Shown: positions 31,685-40,676, counted from the stretch's first letter. The stretch is DNA of 47,037 nt from an uncultured Faecalibacterium sp. (GCA_934511465.1 CAKSWG010000015.1:1-47037); one strand, 5' to 3'. Numbers and translations are program-made. Notes: generated by a model not told the origin, from the sequence alone.

Positions 31685-31990
31685 CTATAAATTCGGCGTA
31701 ACACAAAAAATCCTCTAGCGCAGCGACTTGGATTTTTTGTATGGAGCCCAACTGCTTTGGGGTTACTAGGGGCGAGCAGCCCCTAGTTCGTGCCTCCCGC
31801 GCCTCGAAAGTAGCGGAGCCCTTGCCGCGCTGAACACGCGGCATTTGCTTCGCAAACCAGTCTGCGGCTTAAAAGCCCCACTGGGGCTTTCATGCCCTGC
31901 GGGCACCGCCGTCCTTTCTGGTTCTCTTTTGGCACGCAAAAGAGAACATACCCGGCGGCAATGCTTTTTACAAAAGGCATGAAACTTGAT
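31685..31990 (+). repeat. Composite structured repeat, copy A
   Basis: A ~300-bp element nearly identical in its parts to 46478-46895: CGGCGTAACACAAAAAATCC with a terminator-like stem (AAAAAATCC/GGATTTTTT), GGAGCCCAACTGCTTTGGGGTTACTAGGGGC with a CTAGGGGC/GCCCCTAG stem, CGCCTCGAAAGTAGCGG, TTGCTTCGCAA, AAAAGCCCC/GGGGCTTT, TGCCCTGCGGGCA, and GGTTCTCTTTTGGCACGCAAAAGAGAACATA. Open frames in it (e.g. minus 31783-31980) show no ribosome sites and are treated as non-coding. The rest of 31600-32055 (31606-31684 and 31991-32055) contains small hairpins only. Confidence 0.8.
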
Positions 31991-32055
31991 CCACGCGAAA
32001 ACGCTCTGCACAGAAAGCCGCTCGTTCCCTATTATAGTTGCCCGTCCGCCAAAGG

Positions 32056-33603
32056 TCAACAGACCACCCTGTCCAGCCGCTGCTCCACCGCCTGCCGGAC
32101 CTGCGGCGCGCGGATGCCGTAAACGATCTGCACATCGCAGCCGTTTTGCACCACGCCGCTGCAAGGCAGTGCCCGCAGGGCCTGCCCGTGCACAAAGGCG
32201 GGGTCTGCCACGGTGACACGCAGGCGGGTGAAGCAGTTGTCCACCGTGCGGATGTTCTGCCGCCCGCCAAGGGCCGCAATGAGCTTTTCGATGCTGACAT
32301 CGTCCAGTGGCAGGGGCGTTTCGGGCTTAGCAGGCTCTTCCGGGCGTCGGCCCGGCGTGGGCAGGTCCAGCGCTTTGATGAGCACCGTGAACGCCACAAA
32401 ATACACCGCGATCTCGGCAAGGCCCAGCAGATACAGCACCGGGTACCGGGTGCGGGCCGCGCCGGCAGAGAGGTTCATCACAATTGACCCCAGCAGATTG
32501 GAAGTAAAGGCCGTGACGTGGCACAAATGCAGCAGCACGATAAACGTGCCGGAAATAGCCGCATGGGCCAGCCACAGCACCGGTGCCGAGAAGCAGAACA
32601 AAAAGTCCAGCGGTTCGGTGATGGACGCCAGCGAAGCCGTGAGGGCCAGCGGCAGCAGCTGGGCTGCAGTTTTGCGGCGTTGGCCCTTACGGGCGCAGAA
32701 GATAAACGCCGCTGCAATGCCAAAGTAGCCAAAGGTCTTGGTGAAGCCGGTGTACATCCATACGATGCCATCGGAAAACGGCAGACCAAGGTTGTATTCG
32801 GTCATCATGACCACATAGGCGCCGGTATAGGTAACGCTGCCCACCGTGAGCTGCCCGCCCAACTGCGAAAACTGGAACGGCATATACACCAGATGATGCA
32901 GCCCCGTGGGGATGAGCAGCCGCTCCAGAAACCCATACAGGAACAGACCCATATTGCCGGACGCCGCAATGAAGCCGGTGAGCGCCGCAATGGCCTTTTG
33001 CACCGGCGGCCACGCAAAGCAGGCCCCAAAGCCCAGCACCGCCGCCAGCGCCGCCATGCAGGCAAAGGACCACCGTGCACCGGAAAACACGCCGCCCAAA
33101 ATCCCTTTGTGGGCTTTTTTACAGGTGTGGTTATACACATGGGCCGTGAGCAGGCCCAGCACCACACCGCCGAATACGCCGGTATCCACGGTCTGGACAC
33201 CCAGCACCACAGTCTGCCCCGCACCGTACAGACCGGTGAGGCCGTCCGGCTTGGCCAGCAGGCCAAGCTCCGTCAGGGTAACATTGCCTGCCGTGAGATA
33301 GACAAAATAGCTCATCAGGGCAATGAGCGCCGCCTGATGTTTTTCCCGCGTTGCCAGTACCGCCGCAATGCCAACGCAGAACAGCACACTGAGGTTTGAG
33401 ATGATGGCCGTGAGACACTGGTAGAGGATCTTCCCCACCAGCTGCACCGGCCCCCACCGCAAAAATGGCAGCACACCGGCCAGCGGTGCACTGGTGAGCA
33501 ATGCGCCCACCACCAGCAGCAATCCTGCCGCCGAAAGATAACTCAGCGGGGCCAGCATGGCACGGGAAAACCGCTCCAGCGCGGCGGTGATCTTATGCTT
33601 CAC
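32056..33603 (-). CDS. PTS transporter subunit EIIBC (glucose/N-acetylglucosamine/maltose superfamily)
   Basis: 515 residues from a GTG start at 33603 preceded by GGAAAGGAAGG; the frame open to 33768 lacks any ribosome site. The N-terminal EIIC part (about 1-400) has ~10 membrane helices with FLYGFLERLLIPTGLHHLVYMPFQF and ASITEPLDFLFCFSAP, the conserved substrate-channel motifs (LIPTGLHH, TEPLEF-like). After a proline-rich linker the C-terminal EIIB domain carries the phosphorylation cysteine in DNCFTRLRVTV. The sugar cannot be read. No regulator or EIIA is adjacent, so it relies on EIIA from elsewhere. Confidence 0.9.
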   Translation of the reverse strand: MKHKITAALERFSRAMLAPLSYLSAAGLLLVVGALLTSAPLAGVLPFLRWGPVQLVGKILYQCLTAIISNLSVLFCVGIAAVLATREKHQAALIALMSYFVYLTAGNVTLTELGLLAKPDGLTGLYGAGQTVVLGVQTVDTGVFGGVVLGLLTAHVYNHTCKKAHKGILGGVFSGARWSFACMAALAAVLGFGACFAWPPVQKAIAALTGFIAASGNMGLFLYGFLERLLIPTGLHHLVYMPFQFSQLGGQLTVGSVTYTGAYVVMMTEYNLGLPFSDGIVWMYTGFTKTFGYFGIAAAFIFCARKGQRRKTAAQLLPLALTASLASITEPLDFLFCFSAPVLWLAHAAISGTFIVLLHLCHVTAFTSNLLGSIVMNLSAGAARTRYPVLYLLGLAEIAVYFVAFTVLIKALDLPTPGRRPEEPAKPETPLPLDDVSIEKLIAALGGRQNIRTVDNCFTRLRVTVADPAFVHGQALRALPCSGVVQNGCDVQIVYGIRAPQVRQAVEQRLDRVVC

Positions 33604-33761
33604 GGGCGTTTCCTTCCTTTCCGGCTGCGGCGCGGCAGGCGATCTACTTGTAGTCAACCGATTTTTGCGAAAAATGTCAAGAATGCAAAGCTTACAAAAA
33701 TGCGGTATTTCTTTGTGCAGAGTGCCTATTTCCCGCTTGAAATTCGTCCTGCGCCGTCCGA

Positions 33762-33790
33762 TTGACAACCGCCGCAGCAGAACGTATACT
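33762..33790 (+). promoter_or_regulatory. Promoter of the 202-aa lipoprotein gene
   Basis: TTGACA (33762-33767), 17-bp spacer, TATACT (33785-33790). Confidence 0.82.
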
Positions 33791-33852
33791 TAGGGTGTAT
33801 CGTTTTGAAGTGCTGCGGCCCGGCTGTGGCACCGCTCAAGGAGGACACTGCT

Positions 33853-34461
33853 ATGAAATTGAGATATACCCGCTTCTTCTCGCTGCTGCTGTGCGCAGCG
33901 CTGGCATGCAGCCTTCTGGCAGGCTGCGGCGGCGCAGGCTCCGGCAGCACCGAAGCACCCAGCTCCGCTTCCAGTGCAGCCAGCGCCGTTTCCGGCGAGG
34001 AGCTGCCCAGTTCCACCACCCGGGCCGACACTTCGGGCCTGAACCCCGGCGATTTTGATGAGAATTCCATCTTCTCCATCACCGGCACTTCTGCCGCCTT
34101 TGAGCCCTGCCTTGGCTGGGGACCGGGCGTTTCCGGCTGCTCGCTCAAATCGGTGATCGCGGCGGCTTCCCTGCTGCAATGGGCAGAAAACGCCCGCCTT
34201 GCCTCCCGCACACCGGAAGCCGTGCAGGACGCGTTTTACAACTGGTACGATACGCTGGACGCTGATGAGCAGGAGAGCTTTGCCGAGGCTTGGACGATGA
34301 TCGAGCCGGACGCCCTGAGCCTGCTGAGCGACAAGGACAGCATGACCGGCCGCATTGAGGACGCCGGCCTCGACCCGGACGCCCTGCCCGGCTGCACCCT
34401 GAAAAACTGGCAGGCTTTGCAGACCGTGCTGGACGACTGCGTACCGCACGTGGAGCTGTAA
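33853..34461 (+). CDS. Putative lipoprotein, 202 aa
   Basis: A basic start, hydrophobic helix and lipobox LAGC (cysteine near residue 23), then a serine/alanine-rich linker of about 35 residues and a mainly helical domain with SLLQWAENARLASRTPEAVQDAFYNWYDTLDADEQESF. I recognise no family. AAGGAGG precedes the ATG at 33853. The gene is a stand-alone unit with a consensus promoter and a bidirectional terminator. Two cysteines in the mature part (PC and GC) could form a disulphide outside the cell. Confidence 0.75.
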   Translation: MKLRYTRFFSLLLCAALACSLLAGCGGAGSGSTEAPSSASSAASAVSGEELPSSTTRADTSGLNPGDFDENSIFSITGTSAAFEPCLGWGPGVSGCSLKSVIAAASLLQWAENARLASRTPEAVQDAFYNWYDTLDADEQESFAEAWTMIEPDALSLLSDKDSMTGRIEDAGLDPDALPGCTLKNWQALQTVLDDCVPHVEL

Positions 34462-34465
34462 CCGC

Positions 34466-34510
34466 AACACAAAAAGAAGCTGACCGGGCTGGTCAGCTTC
34501 TTTTTGTGTT
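34466..34510. terminator. Bidirectional terminator between the lipoprotein and DUF362 genes
   Basis: AACACAAAAAGAAGCTGACC and its complement around a GGGCT loop; both strands end in T-runs. Confidence 0.92.
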
Positions 34511-34533
34511 AGCATTCCTTCTGTTTCTGATTT

Positions 34534-35658
34534 TTATACCTTTTTCAGCACATACCGGCGGGTGCCCATGCCGATCTTCTCGGCCTGCTCCAGCGTGGCC
34601 TTCCACTCGATGTTGGGGTTGGAATCCTTGAAGTGATCGTGGTGGCAGTTCCAGCCGGGCTTTGCAAGGTTCTGGCCCAGCTGGCTGTTCGGCAGCGGCT
34701 GGGCGTTCAGGCAGGCGTCCGCACAGGCCTGATCCAACGCCACCGGGTCAAAGGACGCAAAGATGCCGATATCCGGCAGGATGGGGGCATCGTTCTCGCC
34801 GTGGCAGTCGCAGTTGGGGCTGATGTCCTGCACCAGAGAAATATGGAAGCAGGGACGGCCGGCGCATACGGCAGCCGCATACTCGGCCATTTTGCGGTCC
34901 AGCATTTCATTGGCGCTGTCGTACTGGGAATAGATGGCGTCAAAGTTGCAGGCGCCGATGCAGCGGCCGCAGCCCTTGCACTTGGTCTGGTCAATGACAG
35001 CCTTGTTGTTGGCATCGTAGGAGATGGCGTCCGAACCGCACTCCTTGGCGCAGCGGTGGCAGCCGCGGCAAAGGCTCTGCTGCACGTCCGGATGGCCGGA
35101 AGCATGCTGTTCCATCTTGCCCGCGCGGGAGCCGCAGCCCATGCCGATGTTCTTGAGGGCACCGCCGAAGCCGGTGGATTCGTGGCCCTTGAAGTGGGTC
35201 AGGCTGATGAACACATCGGCATCCATGATGGCGCGGCCGATCTTGGCCGTCTTGCAGTATTCACCGTTCGGCACCGGCACCTCTGCCTCATCGGTGCCGC
35301 GCAGGCCGTCCGCAATGATCACCTGACAGCCGGTGGTCATGGGCCAGAAGCCGTTCAGCTGGGCGCAGGTGAGGTGCTCCAGCGCGTTCTTGCGGCTGCC
35401 CGGGTACAGGGTGTTGCAGTCGGTCAGAAAGGGCAGACCGCCCTGCTCCTTGCACAGGTCGGCCACCACCTTGGCGTAGTTGGGGCGCAGGAATGCCAGA
35501 TTGCCCAGCTCGCCAAAGTGCATCTTGATGGCAACGAATTTGCCGTCCATATCAATGTCCTTGATGCCGGCAGCAATGCACACGCGGCGCAGCTTGTCCA
35601 GCAGGCTGGTGCCCACGGGACAGCGGAAATCTGTATAATAGACCTTGGATGCTTCCAT
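34534..35658 (-). CDS. DUF362 domain protein with two [4Fe-4S] ferredoxin motifs
   Basis: 374 residues. The DUF362 part contains TDCNTLYPGSRKNALEHL, ADVFISLTHFKGHESTGFGGALKNIGMGC. It is followed by two ferredoxin clusters, CRGCHRCAKEC and CKGCGRCIGAC (about residues 190-235), and a C-terminal part with DPVALDQACADACL. The family is redox-related but its reaction is not established. The ATG at 35658 follows GGAGGAAA; the upstream starts are rejected on this ground. The likely promoter is an extended -10 (TGCTATACT) just upstream. Monocistronic. Confidence 0.85.
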   Translation of the reverse strand: MEASKVYYTDFRCPVGTSLLDKLRRVCIAAGIKDIDMDGKFVAIKMHFGELGNLAFLRPNYAKVVADLCKEQGGLPFLTDCNTLYPGSRKNALEHLTCAQLNGFWPMTTGCQVIIADGLRGTDEAEVPVPNGEYCKTAKIGRAIMDADVFISLTHFKGHESTGFGGALKNIGMGCGSRAGKMEQHASGHPDVQQSLCRGCHRCAKECGSDAISYDANNKAVIDQTKCKGCGRCIGACNFDAIYSQYDSANEMLDRKMAEYAAAVCAGRPCFHISLVQDISPNCDCHGENDAPILPDIGIFASFDPVALDQACADACLNAQPLPNSQLGQNLAKPGWNCHHDHFKDSNPNIEWKATLEQAEKIGMGTRRYVLKKV

Positions 35659-35931
35659 AGCAGTTTCCTCCATTTTGCTTTGTACGGCACACTGCCGCAT
35701 ACTCTCTTATTTTGTAGTATAGCATATCTTTTTGCAAAGGAAAAGTGCAGTGTAGTCGGCAGGTGCGCCCTCTCCGGCAGCGCTGACGCGGTGCCATTGT
35801 CTGTCAAAGGGTGTGAGACTTTGCCAGTTTAAAAGATGCTGGTTCCACGGAGTGCGAGGGCTTCCCGCGCTGGATGGACTGGCACCCGGAAGCGAGGGCG
35901 GAGAGGGCGTGCCCGCCTTGGCTGCAAAAAC

Positions 35932-35966
35932 AAAAAAGGCAAAGCCCACACAGACTTTGCCTTTTT
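35932..35966 (-). terminator. Terminator of uppP
   Basis: AAAAAGGCAAAG and CTTTGCCTTTTT pair around a 10-nt loop; the minus strand ends in T residues, 15 nt after the stop codon. The rest of the 35659-35931 gap shows no gene or recognised element. Confidence 0.85.
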
Positions 35967-35980
35967 GGCAAATAAAACGA

Positions 35981-36811
35981 TCAGAAGATTGCCGTCACAG
36001 CCGCCACGGCCAGCACGATGATGCCCAGCACGATGCGGTAGGCACCAAAGAACTTGAAATCGTGGCGCTTCACATAGTCCATCAGGAAGCGGATGGCGGC
36101 AAGGCTGACGCCAAAGGCCACCACACAGCCCACTGCCAGCACGGCCACCTCGGTGCCGGTCATCACAGAGCCGCCGACGGCGAACTTGACCACCTTGAGC
36201 AGGGATGCGCCCGCCATGACCGGGATGGCCAGATAGAAGGTGAACTCTGCCACACAGGCGCGGGACAGGCCCAGCAGCAGGCCGCCCACGATGGTGGCAC
36301 CGGAGCGGGAGGTGCCCGGGATGATGGCCAGACACTGCCACAGGCCAATGATGAGGGCATCGCGGTAGGTGATCTGTTCCAGCTTTGTCACATGGGGCGT
36401 GATGCGGCGGTTCTCCACCACGAAGAACAGGATGCCGTACAGGATCAGCATGGCAGCAACAGTGATGTAATTGTAAAAGTGATCTTCCATCCAGTTGTCC
36501 AGCGGGCTGATGACAAGCACCGGCAGGGTGGCGGCCACCACCTTGAACCACAGGCTCCAGACGCTGGGCTTGGAAATGACGCGGCCCCGCTTCATGCCAA
36601 AGGGCCACAGCTTACCCCAGAACAGCACCACCACCGCCATGATGGCACCCAGCTGGATGACCACCCGGAACATGGACATGAACTCTTCGCTTGCATTGAA
36701 TTTGATGACCTGCTCCAGCAGGATCATATGACCGGTGGACGAGATGGGGAGCCATTCGGTAATGCCCTCCACAATGCCCATCAGGATCGCTTTGATGATC
36801 TCAAAAAACGT
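35981..36811 (-). CDS. uppP: Undecaprenyl-diphosphate phosphatase UppP (BacA) with an unusual start
   Basis: An eight-helix membrane protein with the catalytic motifs GIVEGITEWLPISSTGH and PGTSRSGATI. It recycles the lipid carrier for cell-wall synthesis and can give bacitracin resistance. The family N-terminus (FFEIIKAILMGIVEG) is preceded by AAGGAGG, but the codon at optimal distance (36809-36811) is ACG. No ATG/GTG/TTG is in frame there. The next ATG (36781) is ~37 nt from the ribosome site and would cut into helix 1; the upstream ATG (36865) overlaps the promoter -10 (TATACT, 36856-36861). I give the ACG start (276 aa) as the best fit, with the ATG at 36781 as alternative. Confidence 0.85.
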   Translation of the reverse strand, partial: TFFEIIKAILMGIVEGITEWLPISSTGHMILLEQVIKFNASEEFMSMFRVVIQLGAIMAVVVLFWGKLWPFGMKRGRVISKPSVWSLWFKVVAATLPVLVISPLDNWMEDHFYNYITVAAMLILYGILFFVVENRRITPHVTKLEQITYRDALIIGLWQCLAIIPGTSRSGATIVGGLLLGLSRACVAEFTFYLAIPVMAGASLLKVVKFAVGGSVMTGTEVAVLAVGCVVAFGVSLAAIRFLMDYVKRHDFKFFGAYRIVLGIIVLAVAAVTAIF

Positions 36812-37062
36812 AAAAAACCCCTCCTTGTGCCAAAGCACAGCGCTTATTTTGTACCAGTATACCATACTATGCCTTTCTGCGCACGCCGAATGCGAAAATT
36901 TTACCGGAAGGCCCTCTGCCGCTCTGCGGGCTGTAACTGCGCCCCAAAATGTGATATACTGATGCCAAAGACCTTTTGCTTTCCATTAGAACAGCAAATC
37001 AAAGCAGAACTTGAACACTCTGCGTATTTTTACAAACTTATTTTACAACGAGGTGAGCGAAT

Positions 37063-37476
37063 ATGAACATTCTGGTGATCGGCTGCGATCAGGTGGGTGC
37101 TTCCCTGATCCGTGATCTGGAGCGCATCGGCCATGATATCTCGCTGATCGAGAAAGACCCGGAGCAGCTCAAGCGGCTGGACGCTTTTGACGACTACCGT
37201 TTTAGCGGCACGGCACTGGTGGGCGACCCCACCGACCCGGACATCCTGCGGCAGGGCGGCATCGACAACTGCGATGCCGTGGCCGCCGTGAGCGAGGACG
37301 ACTCGGTGAACCTGATGGCGGCACAGATCGCAAAAAGCCTCTTCCGCCGGGAAAAGGTGATCTGCCGCGTGTCCGACCCGCACCTGCAAGTGCTGTACCA
37401 CAAAGCCTACGAGATCGACACCATCTGCCCCACTGTGCTCACCGAACAATCGGTGTTCCGCGCACTGGCAAAGTAA
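37063..37476 (+). CDS. TrkA-N domain protein (potassium uptake regulator)
   Basis: 137 residues consisting of one RCK N-terminal Rossmann domain: MNILVIGCDQVGASLIRDL, ISLIEKDPEQL with the acidic nucleotide-binding end, and GDPTDPDIL. It lacks the TrkA-C domain. Such proteins gate KtrB/TrkH potassium channels in response to NAD(H) or adenine nucleotides. GAGGTGAG precedes the ATG. The next gene, 15 nt downstream, is a second TrkA-type protein, so they probably form one regulatory complex; the channel subunit is not in the window. A -10 TATACT lies at 36955-36960. Confidence 0.85.
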   Translation: MNILVIGCDQVGASLIRDLERIGHDISLIEKDPEQLKRLDAFDDYRFSGTALVGDPTDPDILRQGGIDNCDAVAAVSEDDSVNLMAAQIAKSLFRREKVICRVSDPHLQVLYHKAYEIDTICPTVLTEQSVFRALAK

Positions 37477-37491
37477 AAGCGAGGGAAGCGT

Positions 37492-38157
37492 ATGAAAGTT
37501 TGTATTGCAGGCGGCGGCAAGGTGGGCATGTATCTGGCCCAGAGTTTGCTTGCCCACCGCCACAAAGTGACCATCATCGAGCCGCAGGAGATGCTGTGCC
37601 GCTCACTGGCGGATTCGCTGGACGTCCCGGTGATCTGCGGCGATGCCGTCAGCTTTGACACCATGCGCACGGCCGATGTTGCCAGCTGCGACGCCTTTGT
37701 GGCCGTGACCGGTGCGGACGAGGACAACCTTGTTGCCTGCCAGATCGCAAAGCGGGAGTTTGGCGTGAACCGTACCGTGGCCCGGGCCTCCAACCCCAAA
37801 AACCGCGAGCTGCTGCACACGCTGGGCGTGGACACCGTGGTGTGCGGCACCGACAACCTGAGCCACATCCTCGAGCGCGAGATCGAGACCGACACCATCC
37901 GCCAGCTGCTCTCGCTGGGCGGCGGCACCGCCAGCCTGAACGAGATCCTGTTGCCGGAGAACTTCCAGTTTGCAGGGCAGGCTGTCAAGGACATCCCCAT
38001 GCCCGGCAACGCCATTCTGGTGTGCATCACCCGCGATGCGGAGTTCATCATCCCCCACGGCAACACCACCCTGCTGCCATGGGACCGCATCCTCTGCCTG
38101 ACGCAGGACGACACCCTGCACCTGCTGATGGACGCTTGGGGCCTTGCCGACAAATGA
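37492..38157 (+). CDS. TrkA/KtrA family potassium uptake regulatory protein
   Basis: 221 residues with an RCK-N domain (MKVCIAGGGKVGMYLA, VTIIEPQEM) and a C-terminal RCK-C domain (about 140-215) with FQFAGQAVKDIPMPGNAILVCITRDAEFIIPHGNT, which in this family can bind cyclic-di-AMP. It is the full-length partner of the preceding TrkA-N protein. GAGGGAAG precedes the ATG. Its stop overlaps the start of the PH-domain gene (ATGA), indicating translational coupling. Confidence 0.9.
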   Translation: MKVCIAGGGKVGMYLAQSLLAHRHKVTIIEPQEMLCRSLADSLDVPVICGDAVSFDTMRTADVASCDAFVAVTGADEDNLVACQIAKREFGVNRTVARASNPKNRELLHTLGVDTVVCGTDNLSHILEREIETDTIRQLLSLGGGTASLNEILLPENFQFAGQAVKDIPMPGNAILVCITRDAEFIIPHGNTTLLPWDRILCLTQDDTLHLLMDAWGLADK

Positions 38158-38585
38158 CCGAACATGACCTGCTGCGCACCGCGCTGATCATTCCGCCCAA
38201 AGGCCGGGCCGTGCTGTGCATCTGGGCGGCTGTGCCCGGTGTGTTCTGCGCACCCTTTGTGTTCTGGCAAGGCCTGCTTGCCGGGTGTGTTTTCTGCGTC
38301 TTGTGGGCCAGCTTTGTGTTTGCGGTGTGGGCACGGGCGTGCAGCTTTGCTGCCCTGCTCACGGCGCAGAACACCGCTGTACGGGCCGGCATTGCCGTGC
38401 CCATCACCCGGCAGCTGCCCCGCCGGGCCGTGACCGGTGTGTGGGCGCTGCGTACACCGCTTTTGTGGCTGGCCGGATGCAGCGTGCTGGTGGTGCGCGG
38501 CCCGGGCGTACAGCTGGTGCTGCCGGGCATGGACGCATTGCAGGCGCAGGCCCTTGCCGCCGTGCTGCTGGAGGAAATGCCATGA
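38154..38585 (+). CDS. Small membrane protein with PH-like domain (YdbS-like)
   Basis: 143 residues: a short cytosolic start, two membrane helices (roughly residues 18-60), then a beta-rich ~80-residue part ending LVVRGPGVQLVLPGMDALQAQALAAVLLEEMP, like the bacterial PH domain of YdbS. Together with the next, larger gene this is the YdbS-YdbT arrangement. The ATG overlaps the TrkA stop and the stop overlaps the next start, both by 4 nt. A long in-frame extension upstream (to 37842) lies within the TrkA gene and is rejected. Function is poorly known. Confidence 0.6.
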   Translation: MTEHDLLRTALIIPPKGRAVLCIWAAVPGVFCAPFVFWQGLLAGCVFCVLWASFVFAVWARACSFAALLTAQNTAVRAGIAVPITRQLPRRAVTGVWALRTPLLWLAGCSVLVVRGPGVQLVLPGMDALQAQALAAVLLEEMP

Positions 38586-39934
38586 CCGAACGCGGCTTCC
38601 ACCCATTTGCGGTGCTGCATTTTTTGCGCAAGACCATCCTGCTTTACCTGCTGCCGCTTTTGCAGGTGTTGTTTGCCCGCAACTGGGCGGCAGTGCGCAC
38701 GGCCCTTGTGCAGGGTGCGGCACTGCTGGCGGTGCTTACCGCTGTGAGCACCGCTGTGCTGCATGCCAGCCGCTGGCAGGTGGATGAACGCGGCACTTTG
38801 CGGGTGCGCTGGCGGCTGGGCGTGCGGCTGGACCGCCGCTTAAAAGCCGGGCAGCTGGCGGCGCTTACCATTGAGCGTCCCCTGCTGTACCGTCTGGCCG
38901 GTGCCAGCCGGGTGGTGCTGTACCCTGCCGGGCAAAAACACACCCTGACCCTGCTTTTGCGCGCGCCGGATGCGCAGTTTCTGGCCGACCGCATGATGCC
39001 GCCCACGGACGCCGTGGCCCACACCCCGCGCGGCGGCGAAAAGCTGGCCTTTGCGGTGCTGGGTGCCAACAGCCTTTCTACCCTCGCCTTGCTGGCGCTG
39101 GCTGTCCGGCAGAGCAAGCCCTACGCGCCGGACGCACAGACCGCCGCCTTTGCCCACCTGAACCGGCTGGCTGCGTGGGCCGCGCGCTGGCTGCCCATGG
39201 GCACGGCGTGGCTGCTGGTGCTGGGCGGGGTGCTGTTCTGCACCAGCCTTATGCGCAGTGCGGCCCATGCGGCCCACTACACCGTGTGGCGCACCGCAGG
39301 CCACATTGGCAGCAAAGGCGGCTTTGTGCGCCGGTACGAAATGCGCCTTGCGCTGGAACACCTGAGCTACGCGGACCTGCGCCGCTCGCCTGCCACATGG
39401 GCGCTGGGCTACTGCCCGGTATTCGTCACCGCCGGCAGCTGCCAGCCGGAGATCCCGCTTTTGGTCTGGCGGCAGGACGGCCCTTTTTTGCAGGAACTTC
39501 TGCCCGGCTTTGCCCTGCCGCCGGATACGCCGGTGGACACCGCAGGCCGCAGCATTCCGGCGTTTTTTCTGCCTGCCGGCATCCCCTGCGGGCTGTGCCT
39601 GCTGCTGACGGCAGTCTCCCGCTACACGCTGCCCGCCCTCACGGTGCCGCTGCTGGTGGTCACTGCCGTGTTTGCGGCCCTGCTGGCGGGCGCATCTGTG
39701 GGCTGGCGCAAAGAGGGCATCTGGCTGCAAGACGGCTGCATGACCCTGCGCTGGCAGCATGGCTTCCACCTGCACGATGTCTGCGTGCTGTGCCCGGCAC
39801 CCGCCCTGACGGCGCTGCAATCGCCTTGGGCGGCGGCGGTGCACCGCACAAACCTCACCCTCACCTTCCCGGGCGGCGTAAGGCGCAAGGTGCGCAGCGT
39901 AAAGTGCAGCGAACTCTCGTTTTTGGAACTGTAA
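38582..39934 (+). CDS. Multi-domain PH-like membrane protein (YdbT-like)
   Basis: 450 residues with three sets of paired hydrophobic helices (about 30-60, 195-220, 345-375), each followed by a beta-rich region such as WQVDERGTLRVRWRLGVRLDRR and WRKEGIWLQDGCMTLRW. This repeated helix-pair/bPH2 layout is that of YdbT. Low sequence identity to known members is likely, so the call rests on architecture and on the small YdbS-like partner overlapping upstream. It is GC-rich, and no catalytic motif was seen. Confidence 0.6.
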   Translation: MTERGFHPFAVLHFLRKTILLYLLPLLQVLFARNWAAVRTALVQGAALLAVLTAVSTAVLHASRWQVDERGTLRVRWRLGVRLDRRLKAGQLAALTIERPLLYRLAGASRVVLYPAGQKHTLTLLLRAPDAQFLADRMMPPTDAVAHTPRGGEKLAFAVLGANSLSTLALLALAVRQSKPYAPDAQTAAFAHLNRLAAWAARWLPMGTAWLLVLGGVLFCTSLMRSAAHAAHYTVWRTAGHIGSKGGFVRRYEMRLALEHLSYADLRRSPATWALGYCPVFVTAGSCQPEIPLLVWRQDGPFLQELLPGFALPPDTPVDTAGRSIPAFFLPAGIPCGLCLLLTAVSRYTLPALTVPLLVVTAVFAALLAGASVGWRKEGIWLQDGCMTLRWQHGFHLHDVCVLCPAPALTALQSPWAAAVHRTNLTLTFPGGVRRKVRSVKCSELSFLEL

Positions 39935-39946
39935 GGAGTCTTTTCT

Positions 39947-40603
39947 GTGATCAAAACCGTATTATTCGATCTGGACGGCACCCTTTTGAACACCATCGAC
40001 GACCTTGCCGATGCGGGCAACTGGGTGTGCACACAACACGGCTGGCCCACGTTCACCGTGGAGCAGTTCAAACACATGGTAGGCAACGGCATCCCAAAGC
40101 TGGTGGAGCGCTTTTCCCCGCAGGATGCCCGCACGCCGGAACAGCTGGCGGCAACACTGGCCGAGTTTACCGCCCGCTATGACGCCCACAAGGAGGATAA
40201 AACAGCCCCCTATCCCGGCATCCCGGAGCTGCTGGCAAAGCTGCAAGCAAACGGCGTCCAGTGCGCGGTGTTCTCCAACAAGGCAGACCCCTTGTGCGGC
40301 AAGATCATTGCCCACTATTTTGGCGAGGGTCTTTTTGCCGCCGTGCGCGGCAGCAGGCCCGGCGTGCCCACAAAGCCGGACCCCGCCGGGCTGTATGCCC
40401 TGATGGACGAGCTTGGCGCGGACCGCGCTGCCACCCTGTTCGTGGGCGACAGCGATGTGGACATCCTCACCGGACACAACGCCCACCTGCCCGCCATGGG
40501 GGCGCTATGGGGCTTCCGGGGCAGGACCGAGCTCACCGCCGCCGGTGCCGATGCACTGGCCGCGGTGCCGGAGGACATCTTCACTTACATCCAAACCCAC
40601 TGA
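39947..40603 (+). CDS. HAD family hydrolase (phosphoglycolate phosphatase-like)
   Basis: 218 residues. HAD motif I is LFDLDGTLLNT (nucleophile D10), motif II is AVFSNK (serine), motif III comprises the lysine in KPDP and motif IV is VGDSDVDI. An all-helical cap lies between residues 15 and 85. This is the Gph/PgpP group; the exact phosphate ester is uncertain. The start is GTG behind AAGGAG, 12 nt after the YdbT-like stop, so it is the last gene of the potassium-regulator operon. Confidence 0.9.
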   Translation: MIKTVLFDLDGTLLNTIDDLADAGNWVCTQHGWPTFTVEQFKHMVGNGIPKLVERFSPQDARTPEQLAATLAEFTARYDAHKEDKTAPYPGIPELLAKLQANGVQCAVFSNKADPLCGKIIAHYFGEGLFAAVRGSRPGVPTKPDPAGLYALMDELGADRAATLFVGDSDVDILTGHNAHLPAMGALWGFRGRTELTAAGADALAAVPEDIFTYIQTH

Positions 40604-40618
40604 CTTTTGTATAAAATA

Positions 40619-40661
40619 GACCCGGCCGGAGAAACGCATTGCGCGCATCTCCGGCCGGGTC
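40619..40661. terminator. Bidirectional terminator between the HAD and AGCS genes
   Basis: A perfect 14-bp stem GACCCGGCCGGAGA / TCTCCGGCCGGGTC with a 15-nt loop, followed by T-rich sequence on both strands. Confidence 0.88.
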
Positions 40662-40676
40662 TTGCTTTGTTCGGGT

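Noticed and set aside
31783..31980. Minus-strand 65-codon frame, similar to one in 46374-46907
   Set aside because: The similarity between the two frames comes from the duplicated composite repeat, whose stems explain the conservation. There is no ribosome site and the lengths differ.
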